Notes under the pieces: generated by a model
Told to the model about the DNA's origin: nothing
Databases searched by the model: none
What the model saw: the letters and a program-made list of their open reading frames with translations, nothing else
Shown here: positions 1-5,714 of the stretch, in pieces
How the letters are laid out: each line of letters begins with the position of its first letter
Position numbering within the stretch: the stretch's first letter is position 1
Position numbers and translations under genes: made by a program
From: DAOVRL01 sp964459805
GTDB taxonomy: Bacteria; Planctomycetota; Phycisphaerae; Sedimentisphaerales; Anaerobacaceae
Direction: 5' to 3'
Assembly: GCA_964459805.1 (NCBI GenBank)
Contig: CAYWOD010000217.1
Location: forward strand, 1 to 5,847
Length of the DNA stretch: 5,847 bases

Positions 1-81
1 ACCGCCGCCGTATTGACCGCCGCCGTATTGACCGCCGCCGTATTGACCGCCGCCGCCGTATTGACCGCCACCGCCGCCGCC
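1..81 (-). repeat. QYGGG repeats, cut by the left edge
   Basis: Residues 795-821 are glycine with regularly spaced Gln-Tyr pairs. In DNA, the first 45 bp are three identical 15-bp units, followed by an 18-bp variant carrying one extra Gly codon and then a degenerate end. The repeat continues beyond the window, so its full length is unknown. It begins immediately after the GTITIYP strand of the preceding module. Confidence 0.9.
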
Positions 82-2463
82 CGGGTAAATAGTTATCGTG
101 CCTTCACCGGTCTCACTGGTCTCGAACCAGCTATCCGGCTCGATCGTCTCCATGATAAGACGCACAAGATCATAAGCCTGTTGACCACCGCCGCCGCCAT
201 AACCGCCCCCGCCGTAGCCGCCCATGCCACCGCCGTACCCGCCCACGCCGCCGCCACCGCCGCCCATGCCACCGCCATAGCCGCCCATGCCACCGCCGTA
301 GCCGCCCATGCCACCGCCGTAGCCGCCCATCATGCCGCCACCCATCATGCCACCACCGTAACCCCCCATCATGCCCCCGCCCATCATGCCGCCACCCATC
401 ATGCCACCGCCCATCATGCCGCCGCCCATGCCGCCGCCCATGCCGCGGAAATTCGCCTGCTGGCCAACAAGGTCGCTGACATCATAAACCCGGGTCTCTA
501 ACTTGCTCGGAAGCGATCCTACTGTCGCTACCGTAATCACTCCGTTCTCTACCACGTAACCGATCTCGTCTCCAAAGCCACCCGAAACCGCCTTCAACAA
601 ATTCTCAAGGCCCGTGCCGAGTCCAACTGCCGGCAGACCGTCCATATTTATTTCCGTAGTCGGCTCAACTTCCGCATTGTCGTACAAGTCACGCCAGAGA
701 ACCACCATGGTCAGAGGCGGGGAAACCGCATTCTTTATCCCATCTATCGCTTCGCTGAGAGGCATTGTCGGCGTCAACTGAGAAAGATCAACAACCTCAT
801 CCAATTGCCTGTACACAGCCATGTCTTCCGGATCCAGCCCGATTGGCTCATCCGGTTTGCGAGTCGGCTTCTCGATAAGCTCAAGCCAGTTCTTAGGATA
901 CGTTACCTCCTCGACATACGGGGTTCCGGCCTCATCCGTCTCCAGAAGAGTTTCCGCCGTTTCTTTACTGATCTCTTTCTCCAGCTCCCGCTGCTTACGG
1001 AAGTAAACCATATCCTCAAGAGCCTCTTTCAATGTCAAGGCATTGTCATTGTATGGGTCCAGCACAAGCAGACCTTCCAACTGGCCCAGGGCCGCATCGT
1101 AGCGATACTGTCGCGCAAAAGCGTTCGCACTGGCCATCAGCTCGACTATTCTCTCCTGCCTGTCAGTCTCCATTTGGCTTCTGAGCCTTCGTTCCGCCTT
1201 TATCGCATCCCGACGCTTTTCCTCCGCAAGCTCACGATTTCGCTCATCCTCTTTCCTTAATATCTCACCGGCTTTTTCCTTCAGCCTGCTGTTGTATTCT
1301 TTGTAAAGCGCGTCCCCGAGGTGAACCTGGTTCTCGTTTACCGTAAAATCGCCTGTCTCGATAGCTCTCTTTGCTTTCTCGAATTCCCCCTGTTCCAGAT
1401 AACTCTGCGCTTTATTCAGTGCATCTTCGACAACTGCCTTAGTGTGGCTTCGAAGGATCCGCCTCCTGCGCAAAATCAATTCGATGTAGCCGCCCTTGCT
1501 CGTTGACGCCACGACGCGACCCCCCTCAACCGCCTCCGCGCCAACGCCGTTAGGCTCAACAGCTTCTTCCTTGCCGGGCTCCTGCCTGACAACCTTTGCC
1601 TCAACATCTGCCAAAGCAGGAATCTGCGGCTCAGCTATAGCCACCATTTTCGCATCATCTTTGCTCGTTCCGGGAACCGCCTTTGATTCGACGCTTGCGC
1701 CTAAACGCGCATCGATTGTCACCAGATAACCTTCGATGATCGTCTGCACCATCCGCGCCGGAATGAAACCGCTTGCTATTACCTCAATAAAACCTTCGCG
1801 CGCCTTCCTCAGCTCACCGATCTTGTAATAGCCCAGGCTGCGGTAATAAAGCTCGGCAATTTCGTTCTTACGCTTGTCCAGCTCACTTTGCGCTTTGCGC
1901 GCAATTCGAGCTGTTCTCTTCGGCTCGGCTCGCGGCGGCGCTCTCTTCACTGCCGCCTGCTCTTGACCTGCCTTGCTCTGCTTTATGTGAGAGTCCAGCT
2001 GCTTGAGCACCTCCACGATCTGCTTACGCTCATCATCCGTCAACGACTGATTGTTTCTTATCTTATCGAGTCGATCCTTCGCCTGCTCCAATTGGTCCCG
2101 CAAAATCAGTTCATTGACCGCCCGAAACGTCTCATCCGCACGCTCTCGGTTAACGGCCAATATATGCGCCTTATCCACCATATCCTGCAGCTGCTCACGC
2201 TGGTCCGGACGCAAAAGCTCCTGGAAGTTCTGCGCCATAAGGAGCGTCTTCTCAGCCTCTGAATAGGCCCCACCATCAAGCTGGTCCGCTGCCTTCTCAA
2301 TGTAGGTCCGGACCAACTGACGAATCGACTCCTTCTCACCGGCGCCACCGTCTTGGGAAGGCGCCACCCCCGCCACGCCTACTATCAGCAGCAAAGTCGA
2401 TGCTAATACAACCAGCAGAGACCTTCTGCCAAATAACTTGAAAAAAAAGCTCGGCCTGTTCAA
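1..2463 (-). CDS. GspD-like secretin, N-terminal 821 residues (3' end outside window)
   Basis: The frame is open from a TTG start to the left edge, giving 821 codons with no stop. TTG is chosen because AGGAGG lies 6 nt upstream and a signal peptide follows at once: basic n-region, hydrophobic residues 16-34, likely cleavage within 31-36. Visible order: TPR-like helical repeats (about 50-235), a low-complexity acidic/Pro linker (255-315), a TPR-like segment (344-370), a charged coiled coil (390-445), another TPR-like unit (446-480), then an STN/N0-like alpha/beta domain (about 556-665) ending in YDVSDLV. A Gly/Met/Tyr tract (674-760) follows, then a short module containing IEPDSWF and GTITIYP (761-794), then QYGGG repeats to the edge. 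The YDV-DLV and PDSW motifs resemble planctomycete type II/III secretion secretins from memory of that family. The expected role is an outer-membrane channel for protein secretion or type IV pili. The barrel-forming secretin core would lie beyond the edge and is not seen, so the name is an inference. Confidence 0.75.
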   Translation of the reverse strand, partial: MNRPSFFFKLFGRRSLLVVLASTLLLIVGVAGVAPSQDGGAGEKESIRQLVRTYIEKAADQLDGGAYSEAEKTLLMAQNFQELLRPDQREQLQDMVDKAHILAVNRERADETFRAVNELILRDQLEQAKDRLDKIRNNQSLTDDERKQIVEVLKQLDSHIKQSKAGQEQAAVKRAPPRAEPKRTARIARKAQSELDKRKNEIAELYYRSLGYYKIGELRKAREGFIEVIASGFIPARMVQTIIEGYLVTIDARLGASVESKAVPGTSKDDAKMVAIAEPQIPALADVEAKVVRQEPGKEEAVEPNGVGAEAVEGGRVVASTSKGGYIELILRRRRILRSHTKAVVEDALNKAQSYLEQGEFEKAKRAIETGDFTVNENQVHLGDALYKEYNSRLKEKAGEILRKEDERNRELAEEKRRDAIKAERRLRSQMETDRQERIVELMASANAFARQYRYDAALGQLEGLLVLDPYNDNALTLKEALEDMVYFRKQRELEKEISKETAETLLETDEAGTPYVEEVTYPKNWLELIEKPTRKPDEPIGLDPEDMAVYRQLDEVVDLSQLTPTMPLSEAIDGIKNAVSPPLTMVVLWRDLYDNAEVEPTTEINMDGLPAVGLGTGLENLLKAVSGGFGDEIGYVVENGVITVATVGSLPSKLETRVYDVSDLVGQQANFRGMGGGMGGGMMGGGMMGGGMMGGGMMGGYGGGMMGGGMMGGYGGGMGGYGGGMGGYGGGMGGGGGGVGGYGGGMGGYGGGGYGGGGGQQAYDLVRLIMETIEPDSWFETSETGEGTITIYPGGGGGGQYGGGGQYGGGQYGGGQYGGG
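184..444 (-). repeat. Gly/Met/Tyr-rich repeat tract inside the secretin gene
   Basis: This segment encodes residues 674-760: 61 Gly, 18 Met, 7 Tyr and 1 Val. The N-terminal half is built of GGGMM units (15 bp each in DNA), the C-terminal half of YGGGMGG units (21 bp each). It separates the STN-like domain from the following PDSW-containing module. At DNA level it is an imperfect minisatellite that could change length by slippage. On the opposite strand the same DNA reads as Ala/His-rich frames, which are artefacts. Confidence 0.9.
2356..2463 (-). other. Signal peptide of the secretin-like protein
   Basis: Residues 1-36 have Arg3, Lys9, Arg13 and Arg14 in the n-region, a hydrophobic core at 16-34 and small residues (Ala31, Ala34, Ser36) suitable for signal peptidase I. 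This supports export through Sec to the periplasm or outer membrane. Pro35 would be at +1 if cleavage followed Ala34, so cleavage after Ala31 or Ser36 is more likely. Confidence 0.75.
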
Positions 2464-2469
2464 AACTAA

Positions 2470-2475
2470 CCTCCT
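2470..2475 (-). promoter_or_regulatory. Shine-Dalgarno AGGAGG deciding a TTG start
   Basis: On the minus strand AGGAGG is followed by the 6-nt spacer TTAGTT and then TTG. No ATG or GTG with comparable spacing is present, and the signal peptide begins at this TTG, so the ribosome binding site fixes the rare start codon. Confidence 0.8.
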
Positions 2476-2603
2476 GCCTCTAATAGAACCACCCTCAGTT
2501 AAAGAACCCTTCTCGAAAGGATCACCCTTGTGAGGAAGCTTCTAACAATCTTCTGTTACTTCGACCTCCAGTTTAGAGGTTGGTACAACTTACCATACTT
2601 CAG

Positions 2604-2632
2604 TTTATAAGAATTCGGCATTTTTTGCAAGC
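2604..2632 (-). promoter_or_regulatory. Candidate promoter for the secretin gene
   Basis: Reading the minus strand, TATAAA (2604-2609) is a good -10-like hexamer. Upstream, CTTGCA (2627-2632) with 17-nt spacing or TTGCAA (2625-2630) with 15-nt spacing could serve as a weak -35. This would place transcription start near 2597 and leave a leader of about 130 nt containing the two small inverted repeats at 2562-2595. It is a sequence match only, and planctomycete promoters often deviate from consensus. Confidence 0.3.
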
Positions 2633-2802
2633 GAAAAATTTGCCTTGCAGACATTTAGCCGATAATATCCCCTATTGGCCCTTTACTCAACAAAAAAGTT
2701 AAGGAAAACTTTGAAAAATGACCGCAAAAAAACGCCCTTTTGGGGCCCGAAACTGAGCTTTTGCACCAACACTGGGGACCACGCAGATTTAGAGCCAAGA
2801 AT

Positions 2803-3639
2803 ATGACAAATGACCCTCTCGTATTGGCACTTGAAACATCCGGCAGAATAGGCTCCGTAGCACTGGCCACTGGCAAAAATCTGCTCGCCGAATCCAGCTT
2901 TTCCGGCCCGATGAAACACAGCGCCGAGATATTCCCCGCCATTGCCCGCTTGATGGACCGCTTCGGCCGAAACCCACAACAGATCGACCACGTCTATATC
3001 TCCGCTGGACCCGGCAGCTTCACCGGACTGAGAATCGCCGTTACAATCGCCAAGACTATGCACCTCGCAAACGCCGCAAAGATCGTCGCTATCGACACCC
3101 TTGATGTCATCGCTGCCAACGTAACCGAAATCATATCAACCGCCCACGCAAACACCCAGGAACTCCTTGAATCTAACTCCGCTGTCTCCGAAACCTCTCC
3201 GCCAACACCACTACCCATAAATAGAATCGCCGCCGTCCTCGACGCAAAACGCAACCAGTTCTTCATCGCCGTTTACAACCATTCACCCAAAGCCGACAAC
3301 ACACCACAACATTCCAAACACGCAATACGAGATACAAAATACCGACTCTGGAAAAAGATTATGCCGGATTCCTTAATGACCGCAGCCCGGTTCCTCGATG
3401 AGTTCGCACAACCAGGCCATCCTATCTATCTGCTCGGTGACGGCCTCCTCTACCACAACGACAAATTCAAAGCCGACGGCACTCGATTCCTCGACCAAAA
3501 ATACTGGAGCCCGCGCGCATCAAACGTTCATCTGCTCGGCTGGCAAATGGCAATCGCTCACCAATTCGCCGACCCGCTAACAATCACCCCCAAATACATC
3601 CGCCTACCCGAAGCCCAAGAAAAATGGCAGCAGCGCTAA
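2803..3639 (+). CDS. tsaB: tRNA threonylcarbamoyladenosine biosynthesis protein TsaB
   Basis: TsaB is the inactive ASKHA-fold partner that binds and activates TsaD. With TsaE they transfer threonylcarbamoyl to A37 of ANN-decoding tRNAs in the cytoplasm, making t6A. Family hallmarks are visible: the N-terminal strand LALETSGRIGSVAL (residues 8-21), HSAEIFP (39-45), GPGSFTGLRI (69-78) followed by the helix TIAKTMHLA, AAVLDAKRNQFF (143-154), and the C-terminal PKYIRLPEAQEK (263-274). The product is 278 residues, longer than the usual roughly 220-240. The excess lies in two polar stretches, about 107-140 and 160-185. ATG at 2803 is chosen because it directly precedes the conserved strand; the TTG at 2740 in the same frame would add 21 unrelated residues. 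No clear Shine-Dalgarno precedes ATG. It stands alone here, without tsaD, tsaE or rimI beside it. Confidence 0.93.
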   Translation: MTNDPLVLALETSGRIGSVALATGKNLLAESSFSGPMKHSAEIFPAIARLMDRFGRNPQQIDHVYISAGPGSFTGLRIAVTIAKTMHLANAAKIVAIDTLDVIAANVTEIISTAHANTQELLESNSAVSETSPPTPLPINRIAAVLDAKRNQFFIAVYNHSPKADNTPQHSKHAIRDTKYRLWKKIMPDSLMTAARFLDEFAQPGHPIYLLGDGLLYHNDKFKADGTRFLDQKYWSPRASNVHLLGWQMAIAHQFADPLTITPKYIRLPEAQEKWQQR

Positions 3640-3752
3640 CAAACAACCGCCCCCGCAAATCTATCAAAAATACCACTGCCGCTTAGCCCGCCCACCGGCC
3701 AATTCGACCCCATTGCGACATTACGCATTCAAATTTACCAACGCCTTTTCCT

Positions 3753-3790
3753 TTGACCCCCTCACCTCTATATGTTACCTTTATATAAAA
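3753..3790 (+). promoter_or_regulatory. Weak candidate promoter for the small membrane protein
   Basis: TTGACC (3753-3758) matches five of six -35 bases. With 17-nt spacing the downstream hexamer is TACCTT (3776-3781), a poor -10. The better -10-like sequence TATATA (3782-3787) is 23 nt away, which is too far. Either element could be real, but the pair is not convincing. The distance to the ATG leaves a leader of roughly 140 nt containing the hairpin at 3830-3865. Confidence 0.22.
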
Positions 3791-3829
3791 ATAGAATGAG
3801 TTCTGCCAAATTGGAGGTTAGGCCTACTT

Positions 3830-3865
3830 AGAAAAGAAAAAATCGTTGTTTGATTTTTTCTTTCT
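3830..3865 (+). terminator. AT-rich hairpin, possible terminator or attenuator
   Basis: The left arm (3830-3844) and right arm (3852-3865) are complementary over 14 pairs with a single bulged A and a 7-nt loop GTTGTTT. The innermost pairs are AAAAAATC/GATTTTTT. The stem is long but AT-rich and the T-run lies inside the right arm, so it is not a textbook intrinsic terminator. It sits 63 nt before the ATG at 3929 and could act as a leader structure, a tsaB transcript end or a processing site. Confidence 0.35.
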
Positions 3866-3914
3866 AACAGTAATGTATTCTGCCATAAACGGTTACCTGA
3901 TTGTTATAGAAATT

Positions 3915-3919
3915 AGGGA
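3915..3919 (+). promoter_or_regulatory. Shine-Dalgarno of the small membrane protein gene
   Basis: AGGGA lies 9 nt upstream of the ATG at 3929. It is the main argument, with the hydrophobic helix right after the start, that this short frame is a real gene. Confidence 0.5.
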
Positions 3920-3928
3920 CTACCTATT

Positions 3929-4288
3929 ATGCACGCTGAACATAGAAACACCGGAACCGTACTCGTCGCCGTAATCATCCTCTTTGTCGTCGCCACGGTC
4001 ATCTTATCCATCGCCAGATACTTCTGGCTCGATTCCGCAAACGAGCAATTTGACCAGCTCATCTCGGCCTACATCGCCGAAAAGCAGGACCTCACCGCTG
4101 ACGACCACAACGAGCTAAAAGCCCGCCTTCTCGAACACTCCATCTTCATCAAAATGCACAGGTGGCAAAAGGACAGCTTCATCAAAGACAAAAAACTTCA
4201 CAAAGAAATGATAGTAACCCGCGACCAGGCGCTGATGCGAAAAGAAAAAGAGAACAAATCCACAATGGAAATTATGATAAACCTCTAA
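3929..4288 (+). CDS. Unrecognised small single-helix membrane protein, 119 aa
   Basis: I do not recognise this protein. A short polar N-terminus (MHAEHRNTG) is followed by one strongly hydrophobic helix at residues 10-29 and a membrane-border aromatic patch YFWLD (31-35). The remaining 85 residues are highly charged and predicted mainly helical, ending in a Lys/Glu-rich tail. The start is supported by AGGGA (3915-3919) 9 nt before ATG. A sequence RNTG directly before a hydrophobic helix superficially resembles a prepilin or GspK-like leader, but no Glu is present at position 5 of the helix and there is no pilin body. A single-pass inner-membrane protein with a cytoplasmic or periplasmic helical domain is the safest description. 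It is convergent with the nucleoside transporter gene 70 bases away; no obvious terminator separates them. Confidence 0.7.
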   Translation: MHAEHRNTGTVLVAVIILFVVATVILSIARYFWLDSANEQFDQLISAYIAEKQDLTADDHNELKARLLEHSIFIKMHRWQKDSFIKDKKLHKEMIVTRDQALMRKEKENKSTMEIMINL

Positions 4289-4358
4289 CTCCGCCCGCCC
4301 CTCTAAGCACGCAAATCTCGCCCAACCACGCCCCCACCTCTAATAATCGATCATCAAT
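4289..4358. other. Short convergent intergenic spacer
   Basis: These 70 bases lie between the stop codons of the small membrane protein gene and the transporter gene. They are C-rich on the plus strand and contain ATCGAT at 4346-4351, but no hairpin with a T-run in either direction, so I cannot identify a terminator here. Overlapping convergent transcripts are possible. Confidence 0.5.
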
Positions 4359-5669
4359 TCATTCCCCTAACAGGATCGACCCGCTCGTAAAGAACGTCCC
4401 CGCCACGCAAGCCGTCATCAGGCACGCCAATGTCGCCGCAGCCAGCGCACGAAACGCAACCCGCCCTATATCACGCGCCCTCTCCGGCGCCAGCCCGCAA
4501 ACCCCGCCCACAAAAATCGCCATCGACGCAAGATGTGCAAACCCGCACAGCGCGTATGTCGCAATCACCGCCGACCGCTCGTGCTGCAATACTCCGGCCT
4601 CCATTGCACTCGCCAGATCACGATAGGACACAACCTCCGTCACAATCACACGCTCCCCGATAATCCTCGAAATCACACCCGCATCCCCCGGCGGAACACC
4701 CAAAACCAACGTCACCGGATAAAACACATAACCGAAAATTGCCCTCAGCGACCATTCAACTTCAAGGCCGAAAAGCGAATTGATCCCGCCACCCAGAGCA
4801 GACACCACCAAATCAACCAGCGCCACTAACCCCAATACCGCAATCAGCAGCGCCACAATCCCCACTATCATCTTCACCCCCGCGTTCGCGCCATTGATGA
4901 TCGCCTCGAAAAGACTGTTCTCCTTCTCATAAAACGGCTTAACGTGCACCCCCAACGTCACCGGCTCACCCCCCTCAGGCAAAATAACCTTCGACATAAC
5001 CAGCGCCGCCGGTGCGGAAAGCAATGACGCCGAAACCAAATGCCCCGCTATCGTCTCAAACTCCGACTGCAGGCTAAACACATACAACGCCAAAACATTC
5101 GACGCCACCGTCGCCATCCCCGCCGTCAAAATCGTGCACAGCTCCGACCGAGTCATCCGCCCTAAATAAGGCTTGACCGTCAGCATCGACTCGATCCCCA
5201 CGAAAATATTACTCGCCGCAACCAAAGACTCCGCACCCGATATCCGCATCAGCTTCGTAAATACGTATGCAAACCCCCGGATTATCAGCGGCATAATCTT
5301 GAAGTAGTACAGAATCGCAATCAGCGCCGAAAAGAAGATGATCGTCGGAAACGCCTGAAACGCCAATATAAACCCGATCGACTCGGCCCCATCCTCGCCC
5401 ACTTGCCCGGGCCCAAGCGCCAGCCGACCAAAAACAAACCTCGCACCCGCACTCGCCGAATCCACCACCTTCACCACAACGTCATTAACAACAAGAAAAA
5501 CGTCCGCCCCCGCCGGTACGACAAAAATAAATACCCCAATCAGTATTTGCAGCCCAATCCCCCACCCGATCACCCGCCGGTTCATCCTCCGCTTATCCGC
5601 AGAAAAAACCCACCCCACCCCAACTAAAACAAAAAGCCCCAAAAAACTAACAAGATTATAAATATCCAT
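4359..5669 (-). CDS. Concentrative nucleoside transporter (CNT/NupC family)
   Basis: CNT proteins are inner-membrane, ion-coupled nucleoside importers. The 436-residue length fits bacterial members (about 400-420) and the frame is complete. The N-terminal domain has hydrophobic helices near residues 5-22 and 34-52. The gate and first transport repeat include FQAFPTIIFFSALIAILYY (104-122), GAESLVAASNIFVG (145-158) and TAGMATVASNVLALYV (182-197). The second repeat includes FGYVFYPVTLVLGVP (312-326), TEVVSY (344-349), ATYALCGFAHLASMAI (370-385) and the last helix at about 408-424. Asn154 aligns with the sodium-site Asn149 of Vibrio cholerae CNT. The canonical GQTE/GQSE base-binding loop reads GIES, and CGFAN reads CGFAH, so the substrate is uncertain. 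GGTGA, 5 nt before ATG, is a plausible ribosome binding site. The nearest upstream DNA is the hairpin array. Confidence 0.93.
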   Translation of the reverse strand: MDIYNLVSFLGLFVLVGVGWVFSADKRRMNRRVIGWGIGLQILIGVFIFVVPAGADVFLVVNDVVVKVVDSASAGARFVFGRLALGPGQVGEDGAESIGFILAFQAFPTIIFFSALIAILYYFKIMPLIIRGFAYVFTKLMRISGAESLVAASNIFVGIESMLTVKPYLGRMTRSELCTILTAGMATVASNVLALYVFSLQSEFETIAGHLVSASLLSAPAALVMSKVILPEGGEPVTLGVHVKPFYEKENSLFEAIINGANAGVKMIVGIVALLIAVLGLVALVDLVVSALGGGINSLFGLEVEWSLRAIFGYVFYPVTLVLGVPPGDAGVISRIIGERVIVTEVVSYRDLASAMEAGVLQHERSAVIATYALCGFAHLASMAIFVGGVCGLAPERARDIGRVAFRALAAATLACLMTACVAGTFFTSGSILLGE

Positions 5670-5674
5670 TTACC

Positions 5675-5679
5675 TCACC
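5675..5679 (-). promoter_or_regulatory. Ribosome binding site of the transporter gene
   Basis: On the minus strand GGTGA is followed by a 5-nt spacer and the ATG at 5667-5669; it overlaps GAGG, which would be only 3 nt away. It starts 11 bases after the nearest array hairpin, so that hairpin could affect access of the ribosome if the array is transcribed with the gene. Confidence 0.45.
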
Positions 5680-5690
5680 ATTTTAGTTAG

Positions 5691-5714
5691 CCCCCTGCAC
5701 CGCAGGGGGTTTTA
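5691..5714 (+). terminator. Terminator-like hairpin, first of at least five copies
   Basis: CCCCCTGC pairs perfectly with GCAGGGGG across an ACC loop, and TTTT follows directly. On the plus strand this has the form of an intrinsic terminator, although the T-tract is short. The following units repeat the element with 6-bp stems every 29-30 bp. On the minus strand the hairpin forms equally well (loop GGT), but TAGAGATTAAAA follows instead of a T-run, so termination is expected only rightward. The only plus-strand transcription arriving from the left would be read-through antisense to the transporter gene. Confidence 0.5.

Larger units (their letters stand above)
2464..2802. other. Divergent intergenic region between the secretin gene and tsaB
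   Basis: No convincing gene lies in these 339 bases. Inverted repeats seen: a 7-bp arm pair at 2562-2568/2576-2582 (core ACCTC...GAGGT, one G-U pair), TGGTA-N5-TACCA at 2581-2595, and an imperfect AT-rich hairpin with GGCA/TGCC ends at 2617-2644. On the minus strand, GCCC-N5-GGGC at 2734-2746 followed by seven T at 2726-2732 looks like a weak terminator that could limit read-through toward the secretin gene, but its stem is only 4 bp. A 12-codon ATG frame at 2718-2756 sits 12 nt after AAGGA; there is no support that it is translated. No clear sigma-70 promoter for tsaB was found. Confidence 0.5.
3640..3928. other. Intergenic leader between tsaB and the small membrane protein gene
   Basis: These 289 bases contain no supported gene. 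The first half has no clear terminator for tsaB. The second half is AT-rich and holds TATATAAAA (3782-3790), a possible mini-ORF (3796-3831), the palindrome TAGGCCTA (3819-3826), and a long AT-rich hairpin (3830-3865). The octamer TTCTGCCA occurs twice, at 3801 and near 3879, in loosely similar surroundings. Confidence 0.5.

Noticed and set aside
13..501. Plus-strand Ala/His-rich open frame of 162 codons
   Set aside because: It is the antisense shadow of the Gly/Met/Tyr tract; GC-rich codon repeats keep the opposite strand open. It has no domain and no ribosome binding site.
805..2266. Several plus-strand open frames opposite the secretin gene
   Set aside because: They overlap a continuous minus-strand frame with signal peptide, TPR-like and STN-like features. 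Their translations show no recognisable motif.
2415..2463. Tat signal in the secretin leader (GRRSLLV)
   Set aside because: Two arginines precede the hydrophobic core, but the rest of the S-R-R-x-F-L-K consensus is lacking and the core is strongly hydrophobic, as in Sec signals.
2718..2756. 12-codon leader ORF upstream of tsaB
   Set aside because: It has a distant AAGGA and no other support; it overlaps a weak minus-strand terminator-like hairpin and is likely chance.
2740..2802. Upstream TTG start adding 21 residues to TsaB
   Set aside because: The added residues do not resemble the TsaB N-terminus, whose first strand begins a few residues after the ATG at 2803.
4162..4829. Plus-strand open frames overlapping the small membrane protein and transporter genes
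   Set aside because: They are out-of-frame or antisense to genes with clear features, rich in Pro/Arg/Thr from codon bias, and lack recognisable motifs.
5403..5627. 74-codon basic Pro-rich plus-strand frame
   Set aside because: It is antisense to the N-terminal membrane helices of the transporter and has no ribosome binding site or family signature.
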